From SZUA-230 sp964581095 (GTDB lineage: Bacteria; Bacteroidota; Bacteroidia; Cytophagales; Cyclobacteriaceae): a DNA stretch of 12,762 nt. The stretch lies in NCBI GenBank assembly GCA_964581095.1, contig CAZONK010000091.1, forward strand, positions 1 through 12,762. Direction: 5' to 3'. Positions within the stretch are counted from its first letter, which is position 1. Each line of letters begins with the position of its first letter. Positions 1 to 6,842 of the stretch are shown here, one piece after another. The notes beneath the pieces were generated by a model. That model made no database searches. It saw only the letters and a program-made list of their open reading frames with translations, and was not told where the DNA came from. A program made the position numbers and the translations under genes.

Positions 1-263
1 TGTTTAACCATATAAGTTGGGCTGAAATCGTATGACTAAAAATCTGTCTGATCCTTTTTCTTTTTATATCACTATTATTTTTAATCGTGATTAAAAGTCG
101 TCGATTTGCCCAGGCATCATATTTAAATAAATCGATAAAATATTTCTTCATTTTTAATTTTATTTCCAATTACAAAGCACACAATATACTATTTCAGGTT
201 TTAATTTGGCAAAAAACTGACTTAATTTTATTAATCAAAAATATTCCTCAATTTAATCTCACC

Positions 264-1925
264 ATGAAAAAGTTAACCATTATTGTTTTGTTGATTTCCT
301 TATTCTGTAATTTTCTTGTTTTAGGACAAGACCAGAAAGCAACAAAAGAACGACTAAAAACTGACCAGGCAGAAAACCTCATCGATATCCGGTTTTCAAA
401 AACGGAGCGTGACTCAATGCAGGAGGGGTTAAATGAAAACCTTGAACACTACAAGGCAATGCACGACTATTCGATGTCGAATGATATTCCTCCAGCGCTC
501 ATATTTAACCCATTACCGGCAGGTTTTGCGATTAACCCGACACAAAATCCTGTAGATTTTAATCTTCCAGACAATATTGACAAACCCCAAAAGGATTCTG
601 ACCTCGCATTTATGACAGTGGCAGAATTGTCTGTACTCATTCGAAGTAAAAAGATATCTTCGATTGAACTAACTAAACTCTATATCTCACGGTTAAAAAA
701 ATACGCAGATACACTAGAATGCATGGTCACATTGCTTGAAGACCAGGCTTTAAAAAAAGCAGAACAGGCGGATAATGAAATAGCCGAAGGTAACTACAAG
801 GGCCCTTTGCATGGAATTCCCTATGGATTAAAGGATTTATTTGCTGTGGAAGACACAAAAACTACATGGGGAGCAATGGCGTACAAAGAGCAGGTGATAG
901 ACCAAACCGCTACAATTGTAAAAAAACTGGACGAGGCTGGTGCAATTCTGGTTGCCAAACTTACCCTTGGAGCACTTGCTATGGGTGATGTATGGTATGG
1001 AGGCAAGACCCGGAATCCATGGAATTTAGCACAGGGTTCCAGCGGTTCATCAGCCGGGCCGGGGGCTGCTACTGCAGCAGGCCTGGTTGCCTTTGCAATC
1101 GGCACGGAAACCCTGGGATCCATTGTCTCGCCATCAACCCGCAACGGTGTATCAGGATTACGGCCAACTTTTGGCAGGGTGAGCCGGGCCGGTGGGATGG
1201 CGCTCAGCTGGTCTATGGATAAAGCAGGTCCAATGTGTAGATCGGCTAAAGATTGTGCCATTGTGCTGGATGCTATTTATGGGCCCGATGGTATTGACCA
1301 GGCGGTGATTGAAGCACCTTTCAATTTCAAGGAAGATATTGATGTATCCAGGTTGAAGGTGGGATATCTTAAGGACCTGTTTGAACGGGAATATGGCAAC
1401 AGGTCAAATGATTCCATTTCCCTTTTGGAGTTTGAAAAGCTTGGTATCAACCTTGTTCCGGTATCGCTGCCCGGGGATATTCCATATAGCGCCATGCGGA
1501 TAATCCTGGCAGCAGAAGCGGGAGCGGCATTCGATGAACTTACCCGCTCTGGAAATGATGATTTACTTGTAAGGCAGGATAAAGGGGCCTGGCCCAATTT
1601 CTTCAGGGAATCGCGTTTTATCCCAGCGGTAGAATACATCCAGGCCAACCGGGTCCGGTATGTGCTCATTCAGGAAATGCAGAAATTGTTTAGTGAATAC
1701 GATGCCATTATTTCCCCCAGTTTTGGAGGGCCTCAACTACTTGCAACGAACCTTACCGGGCATCCCGTGGTGGTGGTTCCCAATGGATTTAATAAAAATA
1801 ACAGTCCAACGAGCATTTCCATCATCGGAAGGTTGTTTGATGAAGGAACGATTTTATCCATCGCTTCACAATACCAGACGGTCACAGATTTTGATGATAA
1901 ACACCCTCCGTTGTTTATGCAGTAA
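264..1925 (+). CDS. Exported amidase-signature (AS) family hydrolase
   Basis: This 553-aa protein belongs to the amidase-signature family, which hydrolyses amide bonds with a Ser-cisSer-Lys triad. Lys190 lies in GIPYGLKDLF. The signature GSSAGPGAATAAG gives the cis-Ser at 262, and ETLGSI gives the nucleophile at Ser286. The 24-residue spacing between the two serines matches the family. An extra GSS directly precedes the signature, so the motif reads GSSGSSAG. The open frame extends back to a GTG at 87, but that stretch is AT-rich and unlike protein. The ATG at 264 starts a clear signal peptide (MKKLTIIVLLISLFC..., probable cleavage near VLG/QDQ), so I chose it. Export to the periplasm and the N-terminal extension argue against GatA of the tRNA amidotransferase. 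The substrate cannot be told from sequence. It stands alone on its strand and converges on the surface-repeat gene. Confidence 0.9.
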   Translation: MKKLTIIVLLISLFCNFLVLGQDQKATKERLKTDQAENLIDIRFSKTERDSMQEGLNENLEHYKAMHDYSMSNDIPPALIFNPLPAGFAINPTQNPVDFNLPDNIDKPQKDSDLAFMTVAELSVLIRSKKISSIELTKLYISRLKKYADTLECMVTLLEDQALKKAEQADNEIAEGNYKGPLHGIPYGLKDLFAVEDTKTTWGAMAYKEQVIDQTATIVKKLDEAGAILVAKLTLGALAMGDVWYGGKTRNPWNLAQGSSGSSAGPGAATAAGLVAFAIGTETLGSIVSPSTRNGVSGLRPTFGRVSRAGGMALSWSMDKAGPMCRSAKDCAIVLDAIYGPDGIDQAVIEAPFNFKEDIDVSRLKVGYLKDLFEREYGNRSNDSISLLEFEKLGINLVPVSLPGDIPYSAMRIILAAEAGAAFDELTRSGNDDLLVRQDKGAWPNFFRESRFIPAVEYIQANRVRYVLIQEMQKLFSEYDAIISPSFGGPQLLATNLTGHPVVVVPNGFNKNNSPTSISIIGRLFDEGTILSIASQYQTVTDFDDKHPPLFMQ

Positions 1926-1954
1926 AAGTCGGGAATACACAATCGCGTATAGGT

Positions 1955-1969
1955 AGTCATGGCATGACT
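1955..1969. terminator. 15-bp palindrome between convergent genes, possible bidirectional terminator
   Basis: AGTCATG-G-CATGACT is a perfect 7-bp inverted repeat around one base, in the 64-bp gap where the amidase gene (+) and the surface-repeat gene (-) converge. A second small inverted repeat, TTCATATTGAA, follows at 1975-1985. Position favours a transcription end for both genes. No T-run follows on either strand, and the one-base loop would have to open in RNA, so an intrinsic terminator is only a possibility. Confidence 0.3.
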
Positions 1970-1989
1970 CTGGTTCATATTGAATCAGT

Positions 1990-3336
1990 TTAGCGAATCA
2001 TTATTCCTGCACGAAACCCTGGCCAGAATCCCAGTACATCTGTATCCTGTTTATCAATACTTGAAAGTTTGGAGGGTGCCAGTACATTGCCACTGCTGCC
2101 TTTGTGCATATTGCCATCGATAGCTGCTAACAAATAAAGTGAGCCTAATTTCTGGTGCAGTTTTGTTCCCGCTTCCACGGATAATTCAAACAGCCAGTCT
2201 TTCCCCGATGTCTTTTTTTCGAAATCCACATATGAAATATTCACACCTGCACTTAAATAGTTGAACTCATTCATTGGCCCTATCGTGTATTTGTATTTCG
2301 AATGTTCAAATCCATAACCATACGCGCGGTATAAAGAAGATTTTAGATTTGAGGTCCGGTACAAAAGATAACTCATATTGTAATTTGTTTTACTTCGTGA
2401 CATGATCGCTGCGTTTTTTGAATTTCCGGTTGCCAGTGCATAGTTCATATCGAAAGTTTCATCAAAAAAGTACTTCAAATTAACCGAATTCCCAACATTC
2501 AACAGTCCGATAGAAGTACCTGACTTCTGACTGGTTCGGTAGGGTGTTGAGTATATATTGATTAAGCCAATTTGAGTTCCCCGCATTTCTCCACTTAGAT
2601 TGATCAAACCCACCTGGTATCCATTCATCTTTTTTGACTTGTTGAATCCGCCGATTTGCCATGCTGTTGGCTTATCGGTGAGTACCGAGTTTTTGCCATC
2701 AATCGTGCTTGCAATATTGATCAACCCTAGCTGAGCCCCTTCAAGATCATCTTTTGTTGAATTCAGCAATAGTGTTACCTGGAATCCTGAGGAGCTACCT
2801 TTAGAAATATTTGAAAGCAATGCCAACTGTCCTCCCAGCAGATATCGGTCTGTTTGATTTACCAGTCCTGCAATCTGAACGCCAATTAGTGATCTGCTGG
2901 AGTTTGCTCCAAGGGTTATCTGTGCTCCTGTAGCATTCCCTCTCACACTATTAATTAAGCCAGAGACTTGCAAACCAATCAAATCAGCACTGTACCCATT
3001 TTTTTGCATCTGACGAACTTCCTGACTATCCTTTTCTGCAAATGAGTTTGTTCCTGTTGTATTAAAAAGACCTGAAAACTGTATTCCACGTGTCTGAACA
3101 ACTGCCAGTGAGGATATCCCGCTTATTTCAATGCCATGGAGCGAATGAAGGTATCCGGAAAACAGGTTCAGTGATAAAGCCGCGGAAATATTTCCCGGGT
3201 CCAATCCCGTTGAGCTTAGTCCCGGGACCACCGATAGGTGAACATCCTTATTTTTTACCTGGGCAAAGGTTATTGATATTAAAAAAATTAAACAAGCGGT
3301 GACAACTATTTTCGGACTAAATATAAAGTTTTGCAA
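1990..3336 (-). CDS. Exported surface-repeat protein with G-x-Q repeats (LA_2272-like)
   Basis: This 448-aa protein has a Sec signal peptide (hydrophobic 10-24, probable cleavage ITFA/Q). About twelve short repeats of the form G-x-Q-hydrophobic-x-hydrophobic-hydrophobic-x-N follow. They begin near residues 68, 84, 121, 137, 152, 169, 184, 200, 226, 239, 253 and 273, spaced mostly 13-16 residues; examples are GLQVSGLIN and GTQIGLIN. The pattern resembles the 'LA_2272 family surface repeat' proteins known from Leptospira and Bacteroidota; this is recognition by eye. The C-terminal third (about 285-448) lacks the repeats, has beta-like alternation and ends in an aromatic/arginine tail, which suggests an outer-membrane or surface location. 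The start is TTG: an in-frame stop lies four codons upstream and no ATG occurs before the mature protein. Function is unknown; structural or adhesive roles are inference. Confidence 0.75.
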   Translation of the reverse strand: MQNFIFSPKIVVTACLIFLISITFAQVKNKDVHLSVVPGLSSTGLDPGNISAALSLNLFSGYLHSLHGIEISGISSLAVVQTRGIQFSGLFNTTGTNSFAEKDSQEVRQMQKNGYSADLIGLQVSGLINSVRGNATGAQITLGANSSRSLIGVQIAGLVNQTDRYLLGGQLALLSNISKGSSSGFQVTLLLNSTKDDLEGAQLGLINIASTIDGKNSVLTDKPTAWQIGGFNKSKKMNGYQVGLINLSGEMRGTQIGLINIYSTPYRTSQKSGTSIGLLNVGNSVNLKYFFDETFDMNYALATGNSKNAAIMSRSKTNYNMSYLLYRTSNLKSSLYRAYGYGFEHSKYKYTIGPMNEFNYLSAGVNISYVDFEKKTSGKDWLFELSVEAGTKLHQKLGSLYLLAAIDGNMHKGSSGNVLAPSKLSSIDKQDTDVLGFWPGFRAGIMIR

Positions 3337-3495
3337 CGCGATAATTTATTACCGCAACCTATCACTAATCTGCTGTAAAATTTACTCAGAATCGACTAAA
3401 AGAGGAATAACAGGGATAAAGTCAAGTTTTCAACGCTAAATTGCGGATACTTAAGGATTTACATGTTAATTCGAGAATTAAAATTGAGGCAGAAA

Positions 3496-3918
3496 TTAAC
3501 CTTCAAATCCTATCCGTTTATGTGAGCCATCACAAAATGGTTTGTTCTCTGAGGCCCCGCAACGGCAAAGTGAAAACCGTTCCCTGGTTTCAATCCCGTT
3601 ACCATCGGCATCTTCCAAAACAACATTTCCTGATATTCGGAAAGGGCCATTTTTACCAACCACAATTTTTAATTCTGACACAGCACTTTTGTCCTCACCT
3701 GATTGTTCCCCTGCCTTTTGGTAAGTCAGTGCGCCTGAAGGGCATAATTTGATTGCTTCAGCGATCCGGTCGGGTGAGGCAGCCTCTACATTTATCCAGG
3801 GTTTTTCGTCAGGAATAAATACCTCACCCAGGTTTTTAACACACTCCGCAGCATGTATACAAATTTTCGAATCCCATTCGACCGAAATTTTCCCATTTGA
3901 GTATTTATGTTTTCCCAT
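3496..3918 (-). CDS. Two-domain iron-sulfur protein: Fer4_19 (YjdI-like) plus CDGSH
   Basis: This 140-aa cytoplasmic protein carries two metal-cluster domains. Residues 1-66 match the divergent mono-cluster ferredoxin-like family (Fer4_19): C20 and C26 in CIHAAEC, a W41 region, and C59 in CPSGAL. Residues about 80-140 form a CDGSH domain with the full signature C118-R-C120-GASENKP-F-C129-DGS-H133, which binds a [2Fe-2S] cluster through three Cys and one His. A charged linker (about 68-80) joins them. The family is thought to act in electron transfer or redox sensing, but no substrate is known. The ATG at 3918 is a natural start. It lies between a DUF4136 lipoprotein gene (70 bp upstream) and the surface-repeat gene (159 bp downstream), all on the same strand. 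No clear promoter was seen. Domain calls are strong; the role is unknown. Confidence 0.88.
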   Translation of the reverse strand: MGKHKYSNGKISVEWDSKICIHAAECVKNLGEVFIPDEKPWINVEAASPDRIAEAIKLCPSGALTYQKAGEQSGEDKSAVSELKIVVGKNGPFRISGNVVLEDADGNGIETRERFSLCRCGASENKPFCDGSHKRIGFEG

Positions 3919-3987
3919 GACATTGGTTGATTAGTGAACCTATAAATATAGATATCAATTTTGAAATAAATACTCCCCGGTAATGAA

Positions 3988-4590
3988 TCATTTGGAATTT
4001 TCCACACCGGTAATGTTGGCGCTACCCGCGATATGATTGTATTCATTAAAGATAATGTCAAAAGCATTTTGCACAGGGTCACCCTTTTTACTTTTACTTT
4101 TATTATACTTAAGGTCCAGACTTCCCGCCCAAACCAGTGCATTCCCGAAATCTTCCCGGATTTCAACAATAAGGGTTCCCTCGGTATAAACCTTTTTATT
4201 AAATCGATAGGGATTGTAAGGATTGTAAGGATCATAATAATTGTAATTGCCGGGATAATTGTTATAGCGAGATCTGGAATAGCTATTGTTTACATCATAA
4301 TCCACTTTTTTATCCAGTATAAGGTTATAGGTTACTACAAGATCGGCAGGTTGAGTATTTGAGTATCCCCGACTGTTCAATTGGATGGAAATAGATTCTT
4401 CTATTTTATTCTTAAGCAATGCTGCGCGATCCTGAACAGACGAAGTATCTTCGGGATATCGGGGATGTTCAACCCGGTAAGTGTAATAATTCTGAAAATT
4501 TACCTTCTGCCCGGTAAATGATATCACTTTTGATCCCGAACAACTCCAGATCAAAAGTGCCAGAAGTACAAACCAGGCAATTTTATTCAT
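3988..4590 (-). CDS. DUF4136 domain lipoprotein
   Basis: This 200-aa protein starts with a lipoprotein signal peptide: MNKIAWFVLLALLIWSC, with the lipobox cysteine at 17 followed by SGSK. The body matches the DUF4136 pattern common in Bacteroidota lipoproteins: an N-terminal 'F..Y.TY' strand, a helix 'LLKNKIEESISIQLNSRGY', 'ADLVVTYN', then 'GTLIVEIREDFGNALVWAGSLD' split around a linker. Residues about 102-130 are a Tyr/Asn/Pro-rich insertion (repeated YNP) encoded by a 9-bp tandem repeat. Its ATG overlaps the stop of the upstream 72-aa membrane-protein gene as ATGA, implying translational coupling. It should be anchored in the periplasm or outer membrane. No biochemical function is established for the domain. 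Confidence 0.85.
   Translation of the reverse strand: MNKIAWFVLLALLIWSCSGSKVISFTGQKVNFQNYYTYRVEHPRYPEDTSSVQDRAALLKNKIEESISIQLNSRGYSNTQPADLVVTYNLILDKKVDYDVNNSYSRSRYNNYPGNYNYYDPYNPYNPYRFNKKVYTEGTLIVEIREDFGNALVWAGSLDLKYNKSKSKKGDPVQNAFDIIFNEYNHIAGSANITGVENSK
4211..4246. repeat. 9-bp tandem repeat inside the DUF4136 gene
   Basis: On the plus strand the units are GGATTGTAA, GGATTGTAA, GGATCATAA and TAATTGTAA: two identical units and two diverged ones. On the coding (minus) strand they give the tyrosine-rich YDP-YNP-YNP stretch of the lipoprotein's low-complexity insertion. Because the unit is three codons long, gain or loss of units keeps the frame. Confidence 0.8.
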
Positions 4591-4805
4591 CCCATTGAGT
4601 TGTACAATTTTTCTATTTTAATCCTGTCAGCTTCGGGAAGCCCAGGGCTGTTTATCAGCTTCCAGGCATCTGATCTAGTACGAATATTGTACTTATCTTC
4701 AATTGAATTTTGTTTTATGGTTCGTTTTTGTTTTCGAATAACAAAAAACATCACCACCTGAAAAACCAGTACTACAACAGCAACAATCAACAATACATTG
4801 GTCAT
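4587..4805 (-). CDS. Small single-pass membrane protein, coupled to DUF4136 lipoprotein
   Basis: This is a 72-aa hypothetical protein. Residues 3-24 are one strongly hydrophobic segment, followed by a basic cluster (RKQKRTIK), so the C-terminal part should face the cytoplasm by the positive-inside rule. The tail, about residues 35-72, is a charged helix-rich stretch ending EADRIKIEKLYNSMG. No family is recognised. The stop codon overlaps the start of the DUF4136 lipoprotein (ATGA at 4590-4587), which argues that both are made from one message and that this is a real gene despite its size. ATG at 4805 is the only sensible start. No convincing promoter box was found upstream in the 60 bp before the DUF5916 remnant. 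Confidence 0.7.
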   Translation of the reverse strand: MTNVLLIVAVVVLVFQVVMFFVIRKQKRTIKQNSIEDKYNIRTRSDAWKLINSPGLPEADRIKIEKLYNSMG

Positions 4806-4865
4806 GATATATCTATTTGAAATTGCAAAATTCAGCTTTTGTTTAACAAAGTTGAGGATTGATTG

Positions 4866-5695
4866 CTATAAAATAAAATGATACCTGTACTTTATTAAAA
4901 ATATATTCTCGGGAGTAATAGAAAACAAGTCCTTTGTTATACCACAAGGGAATTGTCAACTGCTGCAAATGGAAGATTATCTGAACTGTTTTGTGTCCAT
5001 ACTAAAAACAATGCCGAGCCGGGCTTATATTCCCAACGTAGTACTGCGTTAGATCGGAATTGCAAAAAATTGAAATTGGGATTGTAGATTTCATAATCGG
5101 TTGTACCATCCTTGTTTTCATCAATGTAGTACAAATTATCCACTTCGTTAAATGAAATTTCGTCATCAGTAAAGGTATGATACCGGTTTGAATAGCTGTC
5201 GGCTTTTGAGTCCGTGATCCGTTTAAAAACAGCATAATCTCCCTGGGTTACAAATGGTTGTCCCCAATAGGTAATTGTTAAATTCGGGTTAATATTATAA
5301 TTGATCCGGATTTCCAATCGGTAGGTGGCTTGGTTGATCTGTGCCGTAAGGTATCGTGGATCCTCAACAAAAGATTCGGTTGCCACATACTACAGATCTA
5401 TTTCTATTGTAGCTGATGCTGGGTGACAGTGCGATGTCCAGTTCATTGACAGGACGGAACTGAAACCTCATCCAGTACGTAACACTTTTTTTATAATTTT
5501 CTCTTCCCCAGTTAAACCGGTTATTAAACATGAACCTGAATTTTTTGCGGCTATCTGTACCTACCCAATACAGAGATTTGTACTTCCGGGATACTTCATA
5601 GATGGACCGCCGCGTAAATCAGCGTTGGAAATATCTGTTGTTTGGATATTGGATCCCATATTAAATGGATAATTACATGGGTGGTTTTTAAACTT
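4866..5695 (-). pseudogene. Decayed 3' remnant of a DUF5916 (outer-membrane, CBM9-associated) gene
   Basis: Piecing together three frames recovers the C-terminal region of a DUF5916 protein. About 5695-5586 gives PFNMGSNIQTTD...LRGGPSMKYPG. Frame 2 (about 5584-5400) gives YKSLYWVGTDSRKKFRFMFN, then NWGRENYKKSVTYWMRFQFR, ending SPSISYNRN. Frame 3 (5398-about 4950) gives D-L-stop-YVATESFVEDPRYL through INPNLTITYWGQPF, VLRWEYKPGSALFLVWTQ. A final frame (about 4950-4866) gives DLFSITPENIFLIKYRYHF then a TAG. Visible lesions are one base lost near 5585, one A inserted near 5399, a TAG at 5392-5390 where the family usually has Gln, and a frameshift near 4950. DUF5916 proteins are normally several hundred residues longer at the N-terminus, so most of the gene is deleted just before the 65-aa gene. 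The longest intact piece could be called as a 149-aa ORF from a GTG at 5386, but that is an internal fragment. Confidence 0.85.
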
Positions 5696-5714
5696 CTACA
5701 AAGTAGTGGAAGTT
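5691..5714. terminator. Hairpin between the 65-aa gene and the DUF5916 remnant
   Basis: AACTTC-TAC-AAA-GTA-gtg-GAAGTT forms an interrupted stem (6 bp outer, 3 bp inner) seven bases past the stop of the 65-aa minus-strand gene. A run of T follows the stem on the plus strand; on the minus strand only short T and A runs follow. The site suits an end for the minus gene, but the T-run faces the other way, so the call is weak. Confidence 0.3.
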
Positions 5715-5720
5715 TTTTAC

Positions 5721-5918
5721 TTATTCTACCTCGTGCAATTCATAGTCCCCACCTTTTCCATACCTTGTAATGTCAGATAAATTGAACACCTCAAGCGTTT
5801 CTGTTGATTTTACAATACAATCATTCGCAAGGATTTCTATGACTACAAATGCTATTTCTTCCCCATGATTCCTTATAAAATATGTATGCCCTTGTTGTAG
5901 ATTTTCAATTGACAGCAT
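5721..5918 (-). CDS. Small hypothetical protein (65 aa)
   Basis: This is a 65-aa soluble protein starting at ATG 5918. It begins MLSIENLQQGHTYFIRNHGE. The sequence alternates short predicted beta strands (HTYFIRN, EIAFVVIEIL, DCIVKST, LEVFNLSDI) and ends in an acidic tail, YGKGGDYELHEVE. The composition (glycine turns, alternating hydrophobics) suggests a small beta-barrel fold, but I recognise no family. It reads away from the DUF3127 gene. Plus-strand CAAAGTTA at 5979-5986 is a perfect minus-strand TAnnTTTG box, but I see no partner -33 element at the right distance. It sits immediately upstream of the truncated DUF5916 remnant, so whatever joined it to that region may have been the deletion event. 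Confidence 0.6.
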   Translation of the reverse strand: MLSIENLQQGHTYFIRNHGEEIAFVVIEILANDCIVKSTETLEVFNLSDITRYGKGGDYELHEVE

Positions 5919-6024
5919 TCTTAAAACCAGATTGTTGACAAATATTGATATTATTCATATATGGAATATAATGAGCCCCAAAGTTATTTAATGTTCTTCT
6001 TTTCATGATCCGTCTAAATTCTAT

Positions 6025-6032
6025 TAAATTTG
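6025..6032 (+). promoter_or_regulatory. Candidate Bacteroidota -7 box upstream of DUF3127 gene
   Basis: TAAATTTG is a perfect match to the Bacteroidota -7 consensus TAnnTTTG, 38 bp before the ATG at 6071. At the expected -33 distance there is only TTTC (6001-6004), so the promoter is plausible but one-sided. Confidence 0.4.
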
Positions 6033-6070
6033 GAAACTAAAATTACAATCAATTCTAAAATTTTATCAAC

Positions 6071-6442
6071 ATGGACATTTCCGGAAAGATCATAGAAATT
6101 TTCGAAACCCAGCAGATCAAAGAAACATTCAAAAAAAGGGAATTTGTGCTCGAATATGCGGAGAACCCTACCTACCCTGAGTTCTTAAAGTTCGATGTAA
6201 TCCAGGATAAATGTGCCATTCTTGATGATTTCAAAACCGGAGATGAAGTTAAGGTTCAGTTTAATCTCAAAGGTCGAAAATGGACGGACCCACAAGGAAT
6301 CGATAAATATTTCAACACGCTTCAGGCATGGAAAATCGATAACAATTCACCACAAGGTACTAGTGAGGCCCCTCCGGAACACGGTCAGGAGCCTGACTGG
6401 ATGACAGAAGATGAAAAAGACGGTGGAGATCTTCCATTTTAA
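6071..6442 (+). CDS. DUF3127 protein, OB-fold/SSB-like, with acidic DLPF C-terminus
   Basis: This 123-aa protein matches DUF3127. An N-terminal core (about 1-90) contains 'GKIIEIFETQQIKETFKKRE', 'YPEFLKFDVIQDKC', 'GDEVKVQFNLKGRKW' and 'YFNTLQAWKI'. This is a beta-rich arrangement resembling single-stranded-DNA-binding OB folds. A disordered Pro/Glu-rich linker (about 91-108) follows, then an acidic tail ending GGDLPF. That tip closely resembles the SSB C-terminal peptide (DDDIPF in E. coli SSB), which recruits PriA, RecQ, RecO and other DNA-repair proteins. An accessory DNA-binding or repair role is inference from fold and tail. The start ATG is preceded by an A-rich leader. The next gene follows after 45 bp on the same strand with no obvious promoter, so they may share a transcript. 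Confidence 0.85.
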   Translation: MDISGKIIEIFETQQIKETFKKREFVLEYAENPTYPEFLKFDVIQDKCAILDDFKTGDEVKVQFNLKGRKWTDPQGIDKYFNTLQAWKIDNNSPQGTSEAPPEHGQEPDWMTEDEKDGGDLPF

Positions 6443-6487
6443 AGGTTACAATCAACTTTTTAGCAAATTTTCCGTAATATATTGTAG

Positions 6488-6775
6488 ATGAAAGCAATCG
6501 TAGTAGTTATTCTCGCCCCATTTATCCTGTTTCTAATGATCCCTCTTGGAGCAGCGATAGTAGGTATTACTGCAGGATTTTTTGGTGTTATAGTTGGCTT
6601 GGTGGGGGCATTTATTGGAATAATAGCAGCCTTTTTTGCTACGTTGTTTGGGGGATTGTTCTTGTTGGGAGGATTAACGATCGCTGCACTATTTTCTAAA
6701 CTATTTTTCCTTTTCTTGATTGTAGGAGGTGTTTATCTTCTTTCATCCTCACAAAAAAAGACCCCCGTCAGGTAA
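6488..6775 (+). CDS. Small glycine-rich multi-pass membrane protein
   Basis: This 95-aa protein is almost entirely hydrophobic. After Lys2 the next charged residue is Lys71. Glycines recur every few residues between 21 and 62 (GAAIVGITAGFFGVIVGLVG...), suggesting tightly packed helices. Three segments are plausible: about 3-30, 31-67 (long enough for two short passes), and 72-87. The C-terminus is short and basic (SSSQKKTPVR). No family is recognised; similar Gly-rich small proteins are common as unannotated ORFs in Bacteroidota. Codon phase is uniform and there is an ATG at 6488 shortly after the DUF3127 stop, so I judge it real. It may be co-transcribed with the DUF3127 gene. Function unknown. 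Confidence 0.6.
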   Translation: MKAIVVVILAPFILFLMIPLGAAIVGITAGFFGVIVGLVGAFIGIIAAFFATLFGGLFLLGGLTIAALFSKLFFLFLIVGGVYLLSSSQKKTPVR

Positions 6776-6792
6776 TTATCCTTTTACTTTCA

Positions 6793-6821
6793 TTGAATTT
6801 TCTAATATTTTAGTAATTTCG
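6793..6821 (+). promoter_or_regulatory. Promoter of the response-regulator gene
   Basis: TTG at 6793-6795 is followed after 18 bp by TAATTTCG (6814-6821), a 7-of-8 match to TAnnTTTG. The spacing fits the Bacteroidota sigma-A -33/-7 pair. Transcription would begin near 6827, leaving a leader of about 16 nt before ATG 6843. Confidence 0.5.
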
Positions 6822-6842
6822 ATACACATTTAGGTTTTTGCT

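Noticed and set aside
3..35. Possible tail of an upstream plus-strand gene (...FNHISWAEIV then TGA).
   Set aside because: Only ten codons are visible, with no family signal and no way to test it without upstream sequence. A T-rich stretch follows at about 51-65, but no good stem.
87..263. N-terminal extension of the amidase frame from a GTG.
   Set aside because: It is AT-rich, low in protein-like character, and would bury the clear signal peptide starting at ATG 264. It is best read as leader DNA; no convincing promoter pair was found in it.
821..1261. Long minus-strand open frame opposite the amidase gene.
   Set aside because: It is opposite a well-supported catalytic region; its composition is that of a complement shadow and it has no recognisable motif.
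3441..3752. Plus-strand open frames over the Fe-S protein gene.
   Set aside because: They are antisense to an intact CDGSH/Fer4_19 gene and have no signal, domain or spacing evidence.
4937..5386. A free-standing 149-aa protein starting at GTG 5386.
   Set aside because: It begins in the middle of a DUF5916 C-terminal domain, directly after a TAG, and the domain continues upstream and downstream in other frames. It is part of the pseudogene.
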